Assembly (NCBI GenBank): GCA_963835935.1
Contig: CAWIHK010000001.1
Location: 1,240,001 to 1,304,000 of the forward strand
DNA from: CAWIHK01 sp963835935
Lineage (GTDB): Bacteria > Bacteroidota > Ignavibacteria > UBA10030 > CAVZMI01
Reading direction: 5' to 3'
DNA: 64,000 bases
Shown here: in pieces, positions 41,428-49,458 of the stretch
Position numbering within the stretch: the stretch's first letter is position 1
How the letters are laid out: every line of letters begins with the position of its first letter
The notes under the pieces: generated by a model
Told to the model about the DNA's origin: nothing
Databases searched by the model: none
The model's input: only the letters and a program-made list of their open reading frames with translations
Translations under genes and position numbers: made by a program

Positions 41428-41523
41428 TTGAGAATGACGAACGTAGAATGTCGAATAAAAAATGAACTCGATATCTCAAAGCTGTTTCCAATTCTTAATT
41501 CAACATTCGAAATTCGGCATTTG
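41428..41523. repeat. Degenerate AT-rich repeat inside the tRNA array
   Basis: This stretch contains GAACGTAGAATGTCGAAT and, in inverse sense, ATTCAACATTCGAAATTCGG. It separates the tail of one tRNA copy from another tail. Its right end resembles the repeat between queA and ispD. Confidence 0.5.
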
Positions 41524-41542
41524 CAAATCCGACCCTCAGCTC
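41524..41542 (+). pseudogene. Isolated 3' tail of another tRNA-Thr copy
   Basis: CAAATCCGACCCTCAGCTC differs from the intact tail CAAATCCCACCTTCAGCTC at two positions. It is followed, as the intact gene is, by a terminator hairpin of the same design. It is either a third copy or the displaced end of the second. Confidence 0.65.
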
Positions 41543-41543
41543 T

Positions 41544-41577
41544 AAAAGTCTATTCACAGGTTGATTAGACTTTTTTT
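41544..41577 (+). terminator. Terminator copy at the end of the tRNA array
   Basis: AAAAGTCTATTCA pairs with TGATTAGACTTTT with one mismatch and is followed by Ts. It is homologous to the hairpin at 41228. From here to 41820 no gene is seen; this space presumably holds the leader of the polysaccharide operon. Confidence 0.65.
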
Positions 41578-41820
41578 ATTTTAGAGCGCTCGTAAGTATA
41601 TGGTTACCTTCTTTTTTCATCATGCGATTGCATCCGTAGATCATTTTTTTTATTTTCAATTACGACAGGAAGGAATCAGGAATTATATGCTTCTATTTGT
41701 ATTTGACCGGTTATCGAAGAAGCAAGTTATAAATCATCTCACCGTTCTCTCGGAACCCATCGATGGATATTAGCTATTGAAAATGGGAAATTCATTAATT
41801 AAAAATTGTACTATGACACC

Positions 41821-42354
41821 ATGCTTGAAGATGGAGTAAATAGAATCTTGACTACAATCCCGCACTGGTACGCTCTGTATCTCCGGAGCAGATATGAAAA
41901 AAAGGTCCTTAAAAAATTGATGGAGAAACAGTGCGAAGTATTTTTACCTTTGGTTGAAGAAGTGCATATTTGGAGTGATCGCAAAAAGAAGGTCAAGGAA
42001 CCGCTGTTTCGGGGTTATATATTTGTAAAAACAGATTTGCACGATAAGCAAAATATTATAAGTACAGACGGTGTTATTCGATTCGTTGGCATCCTGGGCA
42101 AACCGTCACCAATACCCGAATTTCAGATTGATTGGCTTAGACGCATCATTGGCGAATCGATAAATATTCAACGCGAAAATTATCTCGATGTTGGTGAACG
42201 GGTAAGAGTGATAACCGGCCCTCTTCTCGGTTTGGAAGGAATTGTTATCCGCAATCAAGGAATATCACGCGTCGTTATTTCGATTGCGGAGATCGTACAG
42301 TCATTTTCAATTGTGGTGCAAACTGAACAGCTGGAACTCATCCAACGTGACTAA
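41821..42354 (+). CDS. UpxY/NusG-like transcription antiterminator
   Basis: The product has an N-terminal NGN domain (HWYALYLRSRYEKKVLKKL, then VFLPLVEEV and LFRGYIFVKTDL). A C-terminal KOW-like segment (VGERVRVITGPLLGLEGIV) follows. UpxY/RfaH-type NusG paralogues bind RNA polymerase and let it read through long capsule or LPS operons. I take the ATG at 41821 (177 residues); an upstream TTG at 41806 is possible. It is the first gene of the polysaccharide region, the normal UpxY position. Confidence 0.87.
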   Translation: MLEDGVNRILTTIPHWYALYLRSRYEKKVLKKLMEKQCEVFLPLVEEVHIWSDRKKKVKEPLFRGYIFVKTDLHDKQNIISTDGVIRFVGILGKPSPIPEFQIDWLRRIIGESINIQRENYLDVGERVRVITGPLLGLEGIVIRNQGISRVVISIAEIVQSFSIVVQTEQLELIQRD

Positions 42355-42604
42355 CTATTTAAAAATAGGAATTCTTAATCCCTTTCGAGTGTTATTTTAC
42401 GAGGGAAAAACATATTGTATGTGATGAGGTTAAATAGTATATTTTTCGTTAAAACGTGATCATAATTATCGAGTGCATTTTTCATTTATGACCATAAGCT
42501 TTTTTGACTGAAGAGTACGCTTCATAGCAGTTTATAGATGCAGTATTTTATTTCATCAGAGCCCTTTGTCGGTCGCGTTCGTGTGACTGAAGGGGCGGAG
42601 CTGT

Positions 42605-42814
42605 ATGGAAAAGATAATTAGGAAAATAAAAATAGTCGACGAATCAGCCGAGAATGCAAAATTTTGGAGAACCAAGACTCCGGAAGAACGCATTGCTGCT
42701 GTCCAGATTTTACGCGAACAATATATCGCATTGTTCCATAAAGAACGGGAATATCATGAAAGTAGAAAAGGATTACGAAGAGTTTGTTCGGTTGTTAAAC
42801 TCTCAGAACGTTGA
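42605..42814 (+). CDS. Small protein paired with DUF6036-like nucleotidyltransferase
   Basis: The 69-residue protein reads MEKIIRKIKIVDESAENAKF followed by WRTKTPEERIAAVQILREQY. The W-x-x-KTPEERI-A-x-x-LR-Q segment is one I associate with small proteins encoded just before a nucleotidyltransferase-fold gene. It overlaps that gene by 59 bp, implying translational coupling. It could be an antitoxin or a subunit, with no direct evidence. GGAG lies upstream. Confidence 0.7.
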   Translation: MEKIIRKIKIVDESAENAKFWRTKTPEERIAAVQILREQYIALFHKEREYHESRKGLRRVCSVVKLSER

Positions 42815-43217
42815 ATACTTGCTGGTTGGAGCATATGCAGTAGCGCATTATGCAGAACCACGCAATACAGGTGACATTGACTTCCTGATTAATCCGACTA
42901 AGGAAAATGCAAAACGCGTGCTTACTGTATTGAAGAAATTCGGTTTTGGTGAACTTAAAATTTCGGAGGAAGATTTTTTAAATCCAGAGATGGTTATTCA
43001 ATTGGGTTTTCCCCCTGTACGAATCGACTTGCTCACATCTCTTGGAACAGCTAAATTTGACAATCTCTATAAAAAGAAATCAACGCTCCGACTGGGAAAA
43101 GAAGATGTGCATGTTATATCATATGAACATTTAATCGCTTCAAAAAAAGAATCTGGCCGGCCAAAAGATAAGTCAGATGTGGAAATGCTCCTTGAGTCGA
43201 AAGTAAAATGGACATGA
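42756..43217 (+). CDS. Nucleotidyltransferase-fold protein (DUF6036/AbiEii-like)
   Basis: I start at the ATG at 42756 (MKVEKDYEEFVRLLNSQNVE). The longer frame from 42654 is shadow of the small upstream gene. The 153-residue protein has YLLVGAYAVAHYAEPRNTGD followed by IDFLI, matching the GG/GA...DxD layout of minimal nucleotidyltransferases. It also has PPVRIDLLTSLG (third acidic residue) and HLIASKKESGRPKDKSDVEML, a typical C-terminal K-x-x-GRxKDxxDxxxL motif. Such proteins occur in toxin-antitoxin-like pairs. It overlaps its small partner and precedes the UDP-sugar dehydrogenase. Confidence 0.78.
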   Translation: MKVEKDYEEFVRLLNSQNVEYLLVGAYAVAHYAEPRNTGDIDFLINPTKENAKRVLTVLKKFGFGELKISEEDFLNPEMVIQLGFPPVRIDLLTSLGTAKFDNLYKKKSTLRLGKEDVHVISYEHLIASKKESGRPKDKSDVEMLLESKVKWT

Positions 43218-43278
43218 AAACGAATGATAATATTTATTCGCAAAAAAAACATACTAATAATCATTTTATGAGCTCTCA

Positions 43279-44580
43279 ATGAACAAAGCATTTCTTCAAA
43301 AAGTGCAGGATAAAAAAATTGTCGTTGGAGTTATCGGTTTAGGTTATGTGGGCCTTCCGTTGAATCTCTGCTTTGTTGAAAAAGGTTTTCGGTCTATCGG
43401 TTTTGATATTGATAAAACAAAAATCGATGCTCTTCTTCAAGGGAAATCGTACATCAAACATATTCCCGCTGAACGCATTGCATCTGCCGCACGTTCGAAA
43501 CTGTTCGAAGCCACAATAGACTTTTCGCGTTTGAAAGAATGCGACGCGATTCTCATCGCCGTGCCGACTCCGCTTAATAAGAACCGCGAACCGGAAATGG
43601 AATATATTGTGAAGACGTGCGAAGCAATCTTCCCACACCTTCAAAAAGGACAGCTTGTTGTGCTTGAATCGACGACGTATCCCGGCACTACCGTGGAAGT
43701 GGTTGTTCCAATTTTGGAGAAGAGCGGGTTGAAAGTCGACAAAGATTTTTATGTCGCATTCTCTCCGGAGCGTGAAGATCCGAACAATCCGGAATACCGC
43801 ACCGAAACAATTCCGAAGGTCGTCGGATCGACATCGCCGGAAGGGCTTGCCGTTGCAGACCTTCTCTACAAACAAATTGTCGTGCGGACAGTTCCCGTTT
43901 CATCCACACAGGTGGCCGAAGCAACTAAACTGATGGAAAATATATTTCGCTCAGTCAATATCGCGTTGGTGAATGAACTGAAAGTAACATTCATGAAGAT
44001 GGGCATCGATATATGGGAAGTGATTGAAGCGGCGAAAACGAAGCCGTTCGGATTCATGCCGTTCTATCCAGGCCCTGGATTGGGCGGCCATTGCATTCCG
44101 ATTGATCCGTTCTATCTTACTTGGAAGGCGCGTGAGTACGGTGTCACGCCGAAATTTATTGAATTGGCAGGCGAGATCAATACCTCAATGCCCGATTTTG
44201 TTGTGCATCGTGTCATGGAAGCGCTTAATCAGTTCGGAAAACCATTAAAGGGATCAAAAATTCTTATTCTCGGGCTGGCGTACAAAGCGAATGTCGACGA
44301 TGACCGCGAGTCTCCGAGTTATTCCTTGATGGAAAAATTGGAAGCGAAAGGCGCGGTTGTAGAGTATAACGATCCCTTTGTTCCGGTGATCAAGCCGACG
44401 CGCATGCATTCGCAATTTGCCGGAAAAAAGTCTGCAGAAATTTCAGGCCGGTACGACCTTTTATTGATCTCGACGGCGCATGATCTGTATAAGAAGATCG
44501 ACTTCGAAAAGTTCGGCATACCGGTTGTCGATACTCGCAACGTCATTGCAATAAAATCGCCGCTTATTTTTAAGGCATGA
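43279..44580 (+). CDS. UDP-N-acetyl-hexosamine 6-dehydrogenase (WbpA/WecC-like)
   Basis: This enzyme oxidises C6 of a UDP-amino sugar to a uronic acid using two NAD+. The 433 residues show the Rossmann motif VGVIGLGYVGLPLNLCFVEK, VLESTTYPGTT, AFSPEREDPNN, and KLMENIFRSVNIALVNEL. The active-site Cys lies in GPGLGGHCIPIDPFYL near residue 272, and the C-terminal domain has ILGLAYKANVDDDRESPS. These features match UDP-GlcNAc dehydrogenase (WbpA) better than UDP-Glc dehydrogenase. It would supply an acidic sugar for the polysaccharide made by this locus. Confidence 0.88.
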   Translation: MNKAFLQKVQDKKIVVGVIGLGYVGLPLNLCFVEKGFRSIGFDIDKTKIDALLQGKSYIKHIPAERIASAARSKLFEATIDFSRLKECDAILIAVPTPLNKNREPEMEYIVKTCEAIFPHLQKGQLVVLESTTYPGTTVEVVVPILEKSGLKVDKDFYVAFSPEREDPNNPEYRTETIPKVVGSTSPEGLAVADLLYKQIVVRTVPVSSTQVAEATKLMENIFRSVNIALVNELKVTFMKMGIDIWEVIEAAKTKPFGFMPFYPGPGLGGHCIPIDPFYLTWKAREYGVTPKFIELAGEINTSMPDFVVHRVMEALNQFGKPLKGSKILILGLAYKANVDDDRESPSYSLMEKLEAKGAVVEYNDPFVPVIKPTRMHSQFAGKKSAEISGRYDLLLISTAHDLYKKIDFEKFGIPVVDTRNVIAIKSPLIFKA

Positions 44581-44652
44581 GTAATTGATGAACTGATCCT
44601 GATTGGTGTCGGATATATTTTTAGTGCGGCAAGGTTTTTATAACGACGAGAC

Positions 44653-45039
44653 ATGATGACCGAGAACGAGAAATATTCTTTGTTAAAAAAAATATTTTGG
44701 GATGCCACTCTGAGCGGGAAAGAACTTTTAGAAATTCTTTCCGGACGAAAGACAAATGTGCTTATTGATCGCGAAATGATATTTATTCGTATGATTGAGC
44801 GGCTTGGGTGGCACGAAATATTAAACATTCTTGGCATTGATGAAGTGAAGCGACTGCTGACTAAAGAAACGATTAGCCGTTTGCACCAGAGCGAGCTCCG
44901 AGAACGTTATGAATTCATACGATCAATATTATCTGGAGAAGCTGTATCCTTTACAGGATGGGGTGATGAATATTATCAAAAAATTAAACACACCCTTTTT
45001 TCTGACAGGTGGTACCGCGCTCAGCCGACAATACTTTAA
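44653..45039 (+). CDS. Partner protein of AbiEii-like nucleotidyltransferase
   Basis: The 128-residue protein (MMTENEKYSLLKKIFWDATL at the N-terminus) is mostly helical and charged, with LSGKELLEILSGRKT and ERLGWHEILNILG. I recognise it only as the kind of small gene placed before AbiEii-type genes. It overlaps the next gene by 131 bp, so coupled expression is likely. Its role as antitoxin is an inference from position. Confidence 0.6.
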   Translation: MMTENEKYSLLKKIFWDATLSGKELLEILSGRKTNVLIDREMIFIRMIERLGWHEILNILGIDEVKRLLTKETISRLHQSELRERYEFIRSILSGEAVSFTGWGDEYYQKIKHTLFSDRWYRAQPTIL

Positions 45040-45619
45040 TCACCGTTACTCCGATGATCTGGATTTATTTGTAAATTCGGATGACAGATATCAATCGTGG
45101 GTGGAACGGATCTTGGAAAAATTATTTGAATCAGAACGCTATGGCGAATTTGGTGTTGATCGTACAATGCTTCGAAGGATGCAAAATCATTCTCAGATAT
45201 TTGTGCACATATTGGGAGATAAAGACAGTTCATTAAAAATTGATATTGTGAACGATGTTGCCATGCATTTTGGGGAATTTGAAACACACGATAAGCTCGG
45301 CAAAATTGATAGTTGGCAAAATATTTTGTCTAATAAGATAAGCGCGATATTTCGTTTTGAACCAAAAGATGTAGCTGATATTTGGATTCTTTCAAAGAAA
45401 AAGGCATTCGATTGGATGGCCATCATCGAAGAAGCCAAAAAGAAGGAAGCCGGTGTCGATCCGGTCGTCATATACAATATTATCAAGTCATTTCCGGCAG
45501 AAAAATTGGATATAATTCAATGGGTGCAAAAACCTGATTATGCACAAGTAAAAATCGATCTCGATATAATTGCAGATGATCTGTTCTATGGCAGAGAGAA
45601 CTCACTGAGTAAAAAGTGA
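44909..45619 (+). CDS. AbiEii/AbiGii-family nucleotidyltransferase (type IV toxin-like)
   Basis: The 236-residue protein contains FFLTGGTALSRQYFNHRYSD followed by DLDLFVN near residue 31. This is the G-G-T-A-L...H-R-x-S-x-D-L-D-L-F signature of AbiEii toxins, which transfer nucleotides to tRNA or proteins. LKIDIVND near 115 gives a third acidic residue, and LSNKISAIFRFEPKDVADIW is the family K...R-x-x-KDxxD block. It is full length and appears intact. It follows the UDP-sugar dehydrogenase and may act as a stability module or phage defence for the locus. Confidence 0.82.
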   Translation: MNSYDQYYLEKLYPLQDGVMNIIKKLNTPFFLTGGTALSRQYFNHRYSDDLDLFVNSDDRYQSWVERILEKLFESERYGEFGVDRTMLRRMQNHSQIFVHILGDKDSSLKIDIVNDVAMHFGEFETHDKLGKIDSWQNILSNKISAIFRFEPKDVADIWILSKKKAFDWMAIIEEAKKKEAGVDPVVIYNIIKSFPAEKLDIIQWVQKPDYAQVKIDLDIIADDLFYGRENSLSKK

Positions 45620-45757
45620 TGGGTGATAAGTGATGCCTGAAAGACAAAAGCTTTATAAAAAACTAACTCTCCGGCCATGGTATTGAAAAGGGTTTTTCTG
45701 CGTCATTGCGTACTAAAGTTTAGCCTGAGACTAGCCGAATAGTATCACTTCGGGGAA

Positions 45758-45797
45758 TTCCGACTACTTGCCCTGATTTTATCGAAGGGAGTCGGGA
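45758..45797. repeat. Hairpin repeat upstream of the export gene
   Basis: TTCCGACT (45758-45765) pairs with AGTCGGGA (45790-45797) around a 24-nt centre. It lies in a 315-bp gap (45620-45934) that contains no gene. The sequence is GC-richer than its surroundings, like the palindromes in the tRNA array, and may belong to a dispersed palindromic family. Confidence 0.45.
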
Positions 45798-45934
45798 TGA
45801 AGTAATGACAGATATACTGGATTTTTCAAAAACTTGTTATATACAAGAAATTTTCTTGCTATAAATTTTCCATTGCACTCCATGTCATAAATAACAGAAG
45901 AAACAAACTTAACTATTATTGGAGTCTATCAAAC

Positions 45935-48370
45935 ATGAATATTTTATCTAGAAAAATCGAATCCAGATTAATAGTCTGTTCACTTTTTATTTTATTGAAT
46001 GTTCAATATGGTTATGCACAAGATCAAGATGAAAAAGAAAATATCATACAGCAGGCTCAGCAAAATATTTATATGAAGATGACGCCTGAACAAATTAAAG
46101 CCAAGCTGAAAGAATTGGGCATAACGGAAGAGGAAGCTATCAGGAAAGCAAGAGAACATAATATCGACCTGGAACAATATTTACAACAAGGCCAAAAAGG
46201 TGAATTGAAAACAACGGAGGCTCCTGCGGGTATTTTACCGCAAGCAACGCCAACTCCGCTGGCGATGCCTGAACTTAAGCCTGAAGGATCAGAAGCATCT
46301 CCATTGACAGTTCCTACGGAATTTGCCCGCCGAGAAGGTGCTCGCGATTTGAAACCGTTCGGCTATGATTTGTTTCAATTCAGCGTAACCACGTTTGAAC
46401 CGAATATTAATGTTCCTGTTCCGCCTACTTATGTTTTAGGGCCCGGCGACGAAATTTTATTGAACATCTGGGGGAACACTCAACTCTCCTACCAACTTGT
46501 GGTAAGCCGTGACGGTACAGTTATTATCCCCAATGTTGGTTTGATTGTAGTTAATGGATTGACGGTCGAGAAATTAAAAGCAAAATTGCTCGATCGCTTA
46601 TCGGTTGTTTATTCAAGCCTCAGACGCGGAGCGCCTAACGCTTCATCTTTTCTCGATGTATCCATTGGAAAAATTCGAACGATTCAAGTGTACGTCATGG
46701 GAGAAGTCAGAAGGCCCGGAGTATTCACACTTACAGGAATGGCGACGGCTTTCACGGCTCTCTACTATTCCGGCGGGCCGAATACGGATGGAACATTGCG
46801 CGATATTATAATCAATCGCGGCAATCAAAAAATTGCGGCTATCGATTTTTATGATTTTGCGATTAAGGGCGACCGGGAAAATGATGTGCGGCTTCAAGAC
46901 GGAGACATTCTCTATATTCACACTGCAGGCCCGCGGATTGCGTTGAGCGGAAAAGTCCGTCACCCGGCTATATATGAACTCAAACCCGGCGAAAGATTGG
47001 GAGATATAATTAAACTTGCCGGCGGCTTGCAGGTCGATGCCGACTATCGGCGCGTGCATGTCGAACGAATAATTCCATTTGCAGAAAGGTACAAGTACGA
47101 CAAAAATATTTTAGACATTGATATTTACTTTAATTCTCTTAATCCATTATTAAATACTAATTATGAAGTTATTGATGGAGATGTTGTAAGGATATTTCCT
47201 ATCCGGGGCGATCTCCAAAATCGTCTTACGATCACCGGAAATGTTAAACAACCGGGAACGTATGAATTGGTTCGCGGGATGAAAGTGCGCGACCTCATTT
47301 TGAAGGCCGACAGCCTTCTAGAAGCAACTTTCATGGAACGTGGAACGATTAAGCGCATTCTCCCTAACTTGAAAACCGAAATAATCGGTTTTCGAGTCGA
47401 CAACGCCATGTCGGGTATTGCCGCAGATAATATAGAATTAAAAAGAATGGATGAAGTAACCATCTATAAAGACACATATTTTAAACGAGCTTTCGATGTC
47501 ACTATCAGCGGTTCGGTAGTGAAACCGGGAAATTATTTAAGAAGCGAACACTTGCGCCTCTCCGACTTGCTCGTGTTGGCCGGCGGGATATTGGAAAACG
47601 CCGAATTGACGCGAATTCAAGTATTTAGGCGCGATACAACAAATGAAACTAAATACTCCACTGCGTTTATTAAAGATCTGCCGACTGACTATTGGAATAT
47701 TACAGAGAATAGTGATTTTGAACTTCAAGATTATGATCACATTGAAGTATCCGCAAATCCGAAAATTCACACTCAACAGTTCATAAAGTTAACCGGTGAA
47801 ATTCGATATCCGGGATTATACTCAATCAGGTTTGAGGGAGAAAAATTATCTGAGATAATTGCACGCGCAGGCGGATTTAAAGAAACAGCGTATCTTGATG
47901 GAGCAAAATTTTTCCGTCTTGGTGAAAAAAATTCCATTCAAGTACCTATTTCTCTTCTCCGAGCAATGGCGGATGATGAATCCGCTGATAATCTTACGGT
48001 GTATGAAGGAGATTCGCTTGATGTACCGGTTAATAAAAATGTAGTCACTGTTAGCGGAGAAGTTTATTTGAAATCGGATGTTCTTTACAAAAAAGGCGCG
48101 AGTTTGGATTATTATCTTAAACAAGCCGGAGGCCTCAACAAGGAAGCCGATCCGGACGGCATTACGGTTACACTTCCCAGTGGAAAAAAATGGGAACCGG
48201 CATGGTTCATTTTTCCCAATCCTGATATTGCGGCAGGATCGACTATTACTGTTCCTAAAAAGGTCGAGGAAAAAAATAGTAATTCACTGGAAATTCTGCG
48301 CGACTGGGTTTTAATAATAGCAAACACCGCGGCTATCACAGTTGGCCTGGTAGAAATCACTAAAAAATAA
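45935..48370 (+). CDS. SLBB-domain polysaccharide export protein (Wza-like)
   Basis: The 811-residue protein has a signal peptide (LIVCSLFILLNVQYGYAQ, cleavage near 28), then a helical, acidic linker. The polysaccharide-export domain begins at about residue 164 (PPTYVLGPGDEILLNIWG). About six SLBB-type repeats follow, for example VYVMGEVRRPGVFTLTGM, IALSGKVRHPAIYELKPG, LTITGNVKQPGTYELVRG, VTISGSVVKPGNYLRSEH and IKLTGEIRYPGLYSIRFE. A C-terminal helix (LRDWVLIIANTAAITVGLV) may span the outer membrane. It forms the export channel for the polymer. GGAG lies before the start. Confidence 0.9.
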   Translation: MNILSRKIESRLIVCSLFILLNVQYGYAQDQDEKENIIQQAQQNIYMKMTPEQIKAKLKELGITEEEAIRKAREHNIDLEQYLQQGQKGELKTTEAPAGILPQATPTPLAMPELKPEGSEASPLTVPTEFARREGARDLKPFGYDLFQFSVTTFEPNINVPVPPTYVLGPGDEILLNIWGNTQLSYQLVVSRDGTVIIPNVGLIVVNGLTVEKLKAKLLDRLSVVYSSLRRGAPNASSFLDVSIGKIRTIQVYVMGEVRRPGVFTLTGMATAFTALYYSGGPNTDGTLRDIIINRGNQKIAAIDFYDFAIKGDRENDVRLQDGDILYIHTAGPRIALSGKVRHPAIYELKPGERLGDIIKLAGGLQVDADYRRVHVERIIPFAERYKYDKNILDIDIYFNSLNPLLNTNYEVIDGDVVRIFPIRGDLQNRLTITGNVKQPGTYELVRGMKVRDLILKADSLLEATFMERGTIKRILPNLKTEIIGFRVDNAMSGIAADNIELKRMDEVTIYKDTYFKRAFDVTISGSVVKPGNYLRSEHLRLSDLLVLAGGILENAELTRIQVFRRDTTNETKYSTAFIKDLPTDYWNITENSDFELQDYDHIEVSANPKIHTQQFIKLTGEIRYPGLYSIRFEGEKLSEIIARAGGFKETAYLDGAKFFRLGEKNSIQVPISLLRAMADDESADNLTVYEGDSLDVPVNKNVVTVSGEVYLKSDVLYKKGASLDYYLKQAGGLNKEADPDGITVTLPSGKKWEPAWFIFPNPDIAAGSTITVPKKVEEKNSNSLEILRDWVLIIANTAAITVGLVEITKK

Positions 48371-48421
48371 TAATGAGAGTACCATTATTCCAGCGAAAAT
48401 TTATTACGGTCGGAGTGCCTT

Positions 48422-49411
48422 ATGTATGAGCAATCAATCCAATTGAATTTGAAAAATATGTTGCCGAGAATTATCTCGCAATGGAAGAAAATCCTTATTA
48501 TTGTTGCTTCACTAACGATACTGTCGGGGATATATCTTTTTTTTATTCCGAATATTTACACTGCCGAAACGTCGATTTTGCCTGAGATGGAAAAAAACAA
48601 GATGCTCGGAATGATCTCCAATCTCAATATCGCAGCTGCCACCGGGCTGACACTCGGTGAAACACCGGTATCAAAATTGTATCCAATGATAATTAAAAGC
48701 TCGCGTGTGCTTTATGAAGTCATTTACACAAAGTACAATACAGATGAATTCAAAGACTCGGTCGATTTGATACGATATTGGAAAATTGAAAAGAAGAGCG
48801 AACCGGAAAACTATGAAGCCGCTCTAAAACGTTTAAGAAATCGGATGGATGTTGCTTTTGATAATAAATTAGGAACACTAATACTCAAAGTCGATATGGA
48901 GGAACCGAAACTTGCCGCAGATGTGGCAAACAATATCACAGCGCAATTAGATGATTATACCCGCACAAAAAAGAAAACAGGAGTAACGCTCCAGCGCGAA
49001 TTTATTGAGAAACGTCTTCAAGAGGTGAAGCTTACACTGCAAACGGCAGAAGATAATCTTACCTATTTTCGCGAGAAGAACAGGCGGATCGGCGATTCTC
49101 CTGAGCTCATGATTGCGGAAGAACGCCTTATTAGAAATGTCCAAATAAATTCCACGATTTTTATTGAATTGACCAAGCAGATTGAAATTGCAAGGATCGA
49201 AGAAATTAAAAATATTCCGCTTATTAATATTCTTGATTATGCTCGGATACCGATTCAAAAATCATATCCACATCGCGCAATAATGTTCATTCTAATCTTT
49301 ATATTTTGCACCGCGATAATATCGCTCTATTTTGGAATTAAACCGGACATTAAAAGAAAATATCGACAGATCAAAGAATCTATGATGTTTCGCCAATTTA
49401 AATTGGGATAA
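48422..49411 (+). CDS. Wzz-type chain-length determinant protein
   Basis: The 329-residue inner-membrane protein has a membrane segment near residues 20-44 (ILIIVASLTILSGIYLFFIP). A periplasmic coiled-coil part follows with VDMEEPKLAADVANNITAQL and LQREFIEKRLQEVKLTLQTAE. The second segment is near 285-305 (AIMFILIFIFCTAIISLYFG), after the family's PxxP-like DYARIPIQKSYPHR. It has no fused tyrosine kinase domain, and no separate kinase gene is in the window. It should control polymer length with the export protein upstream. Confidence 0.88.
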   Translation: MYEQSIQLNLKNMLPRIISQWKKILIIVASLTILSGIYLFFIPNIYTAETSILPEMEKNKMLGMISNLNIAAATGLTLGETPVSKLYPMIIKSSRVLYEVIYTKYNTDEFKDSVDLIRYWKIEKKSEPENYEAALKRLRNRMDVAFDNKLGTLILKVDMEEPKLAADVANNITAQLDDYTRTKKKTGVTLQREFIEKRLQEVKLTLQTAEDNLTYFREKNRRIGDSPELMIAEERLIRNVQINSTIFIELTKQIEIARIEEIKNIPLINILDYARIPIQKSYPHRAIMFILIFIFCTAIISLYFGIKPDIKRKYRQIKESMMFRQFKLG

Positions 49412-49458
49412 TCTGATATATATCAAAAATTGTACGTGCGCCTGCAAATTAAAAATTA

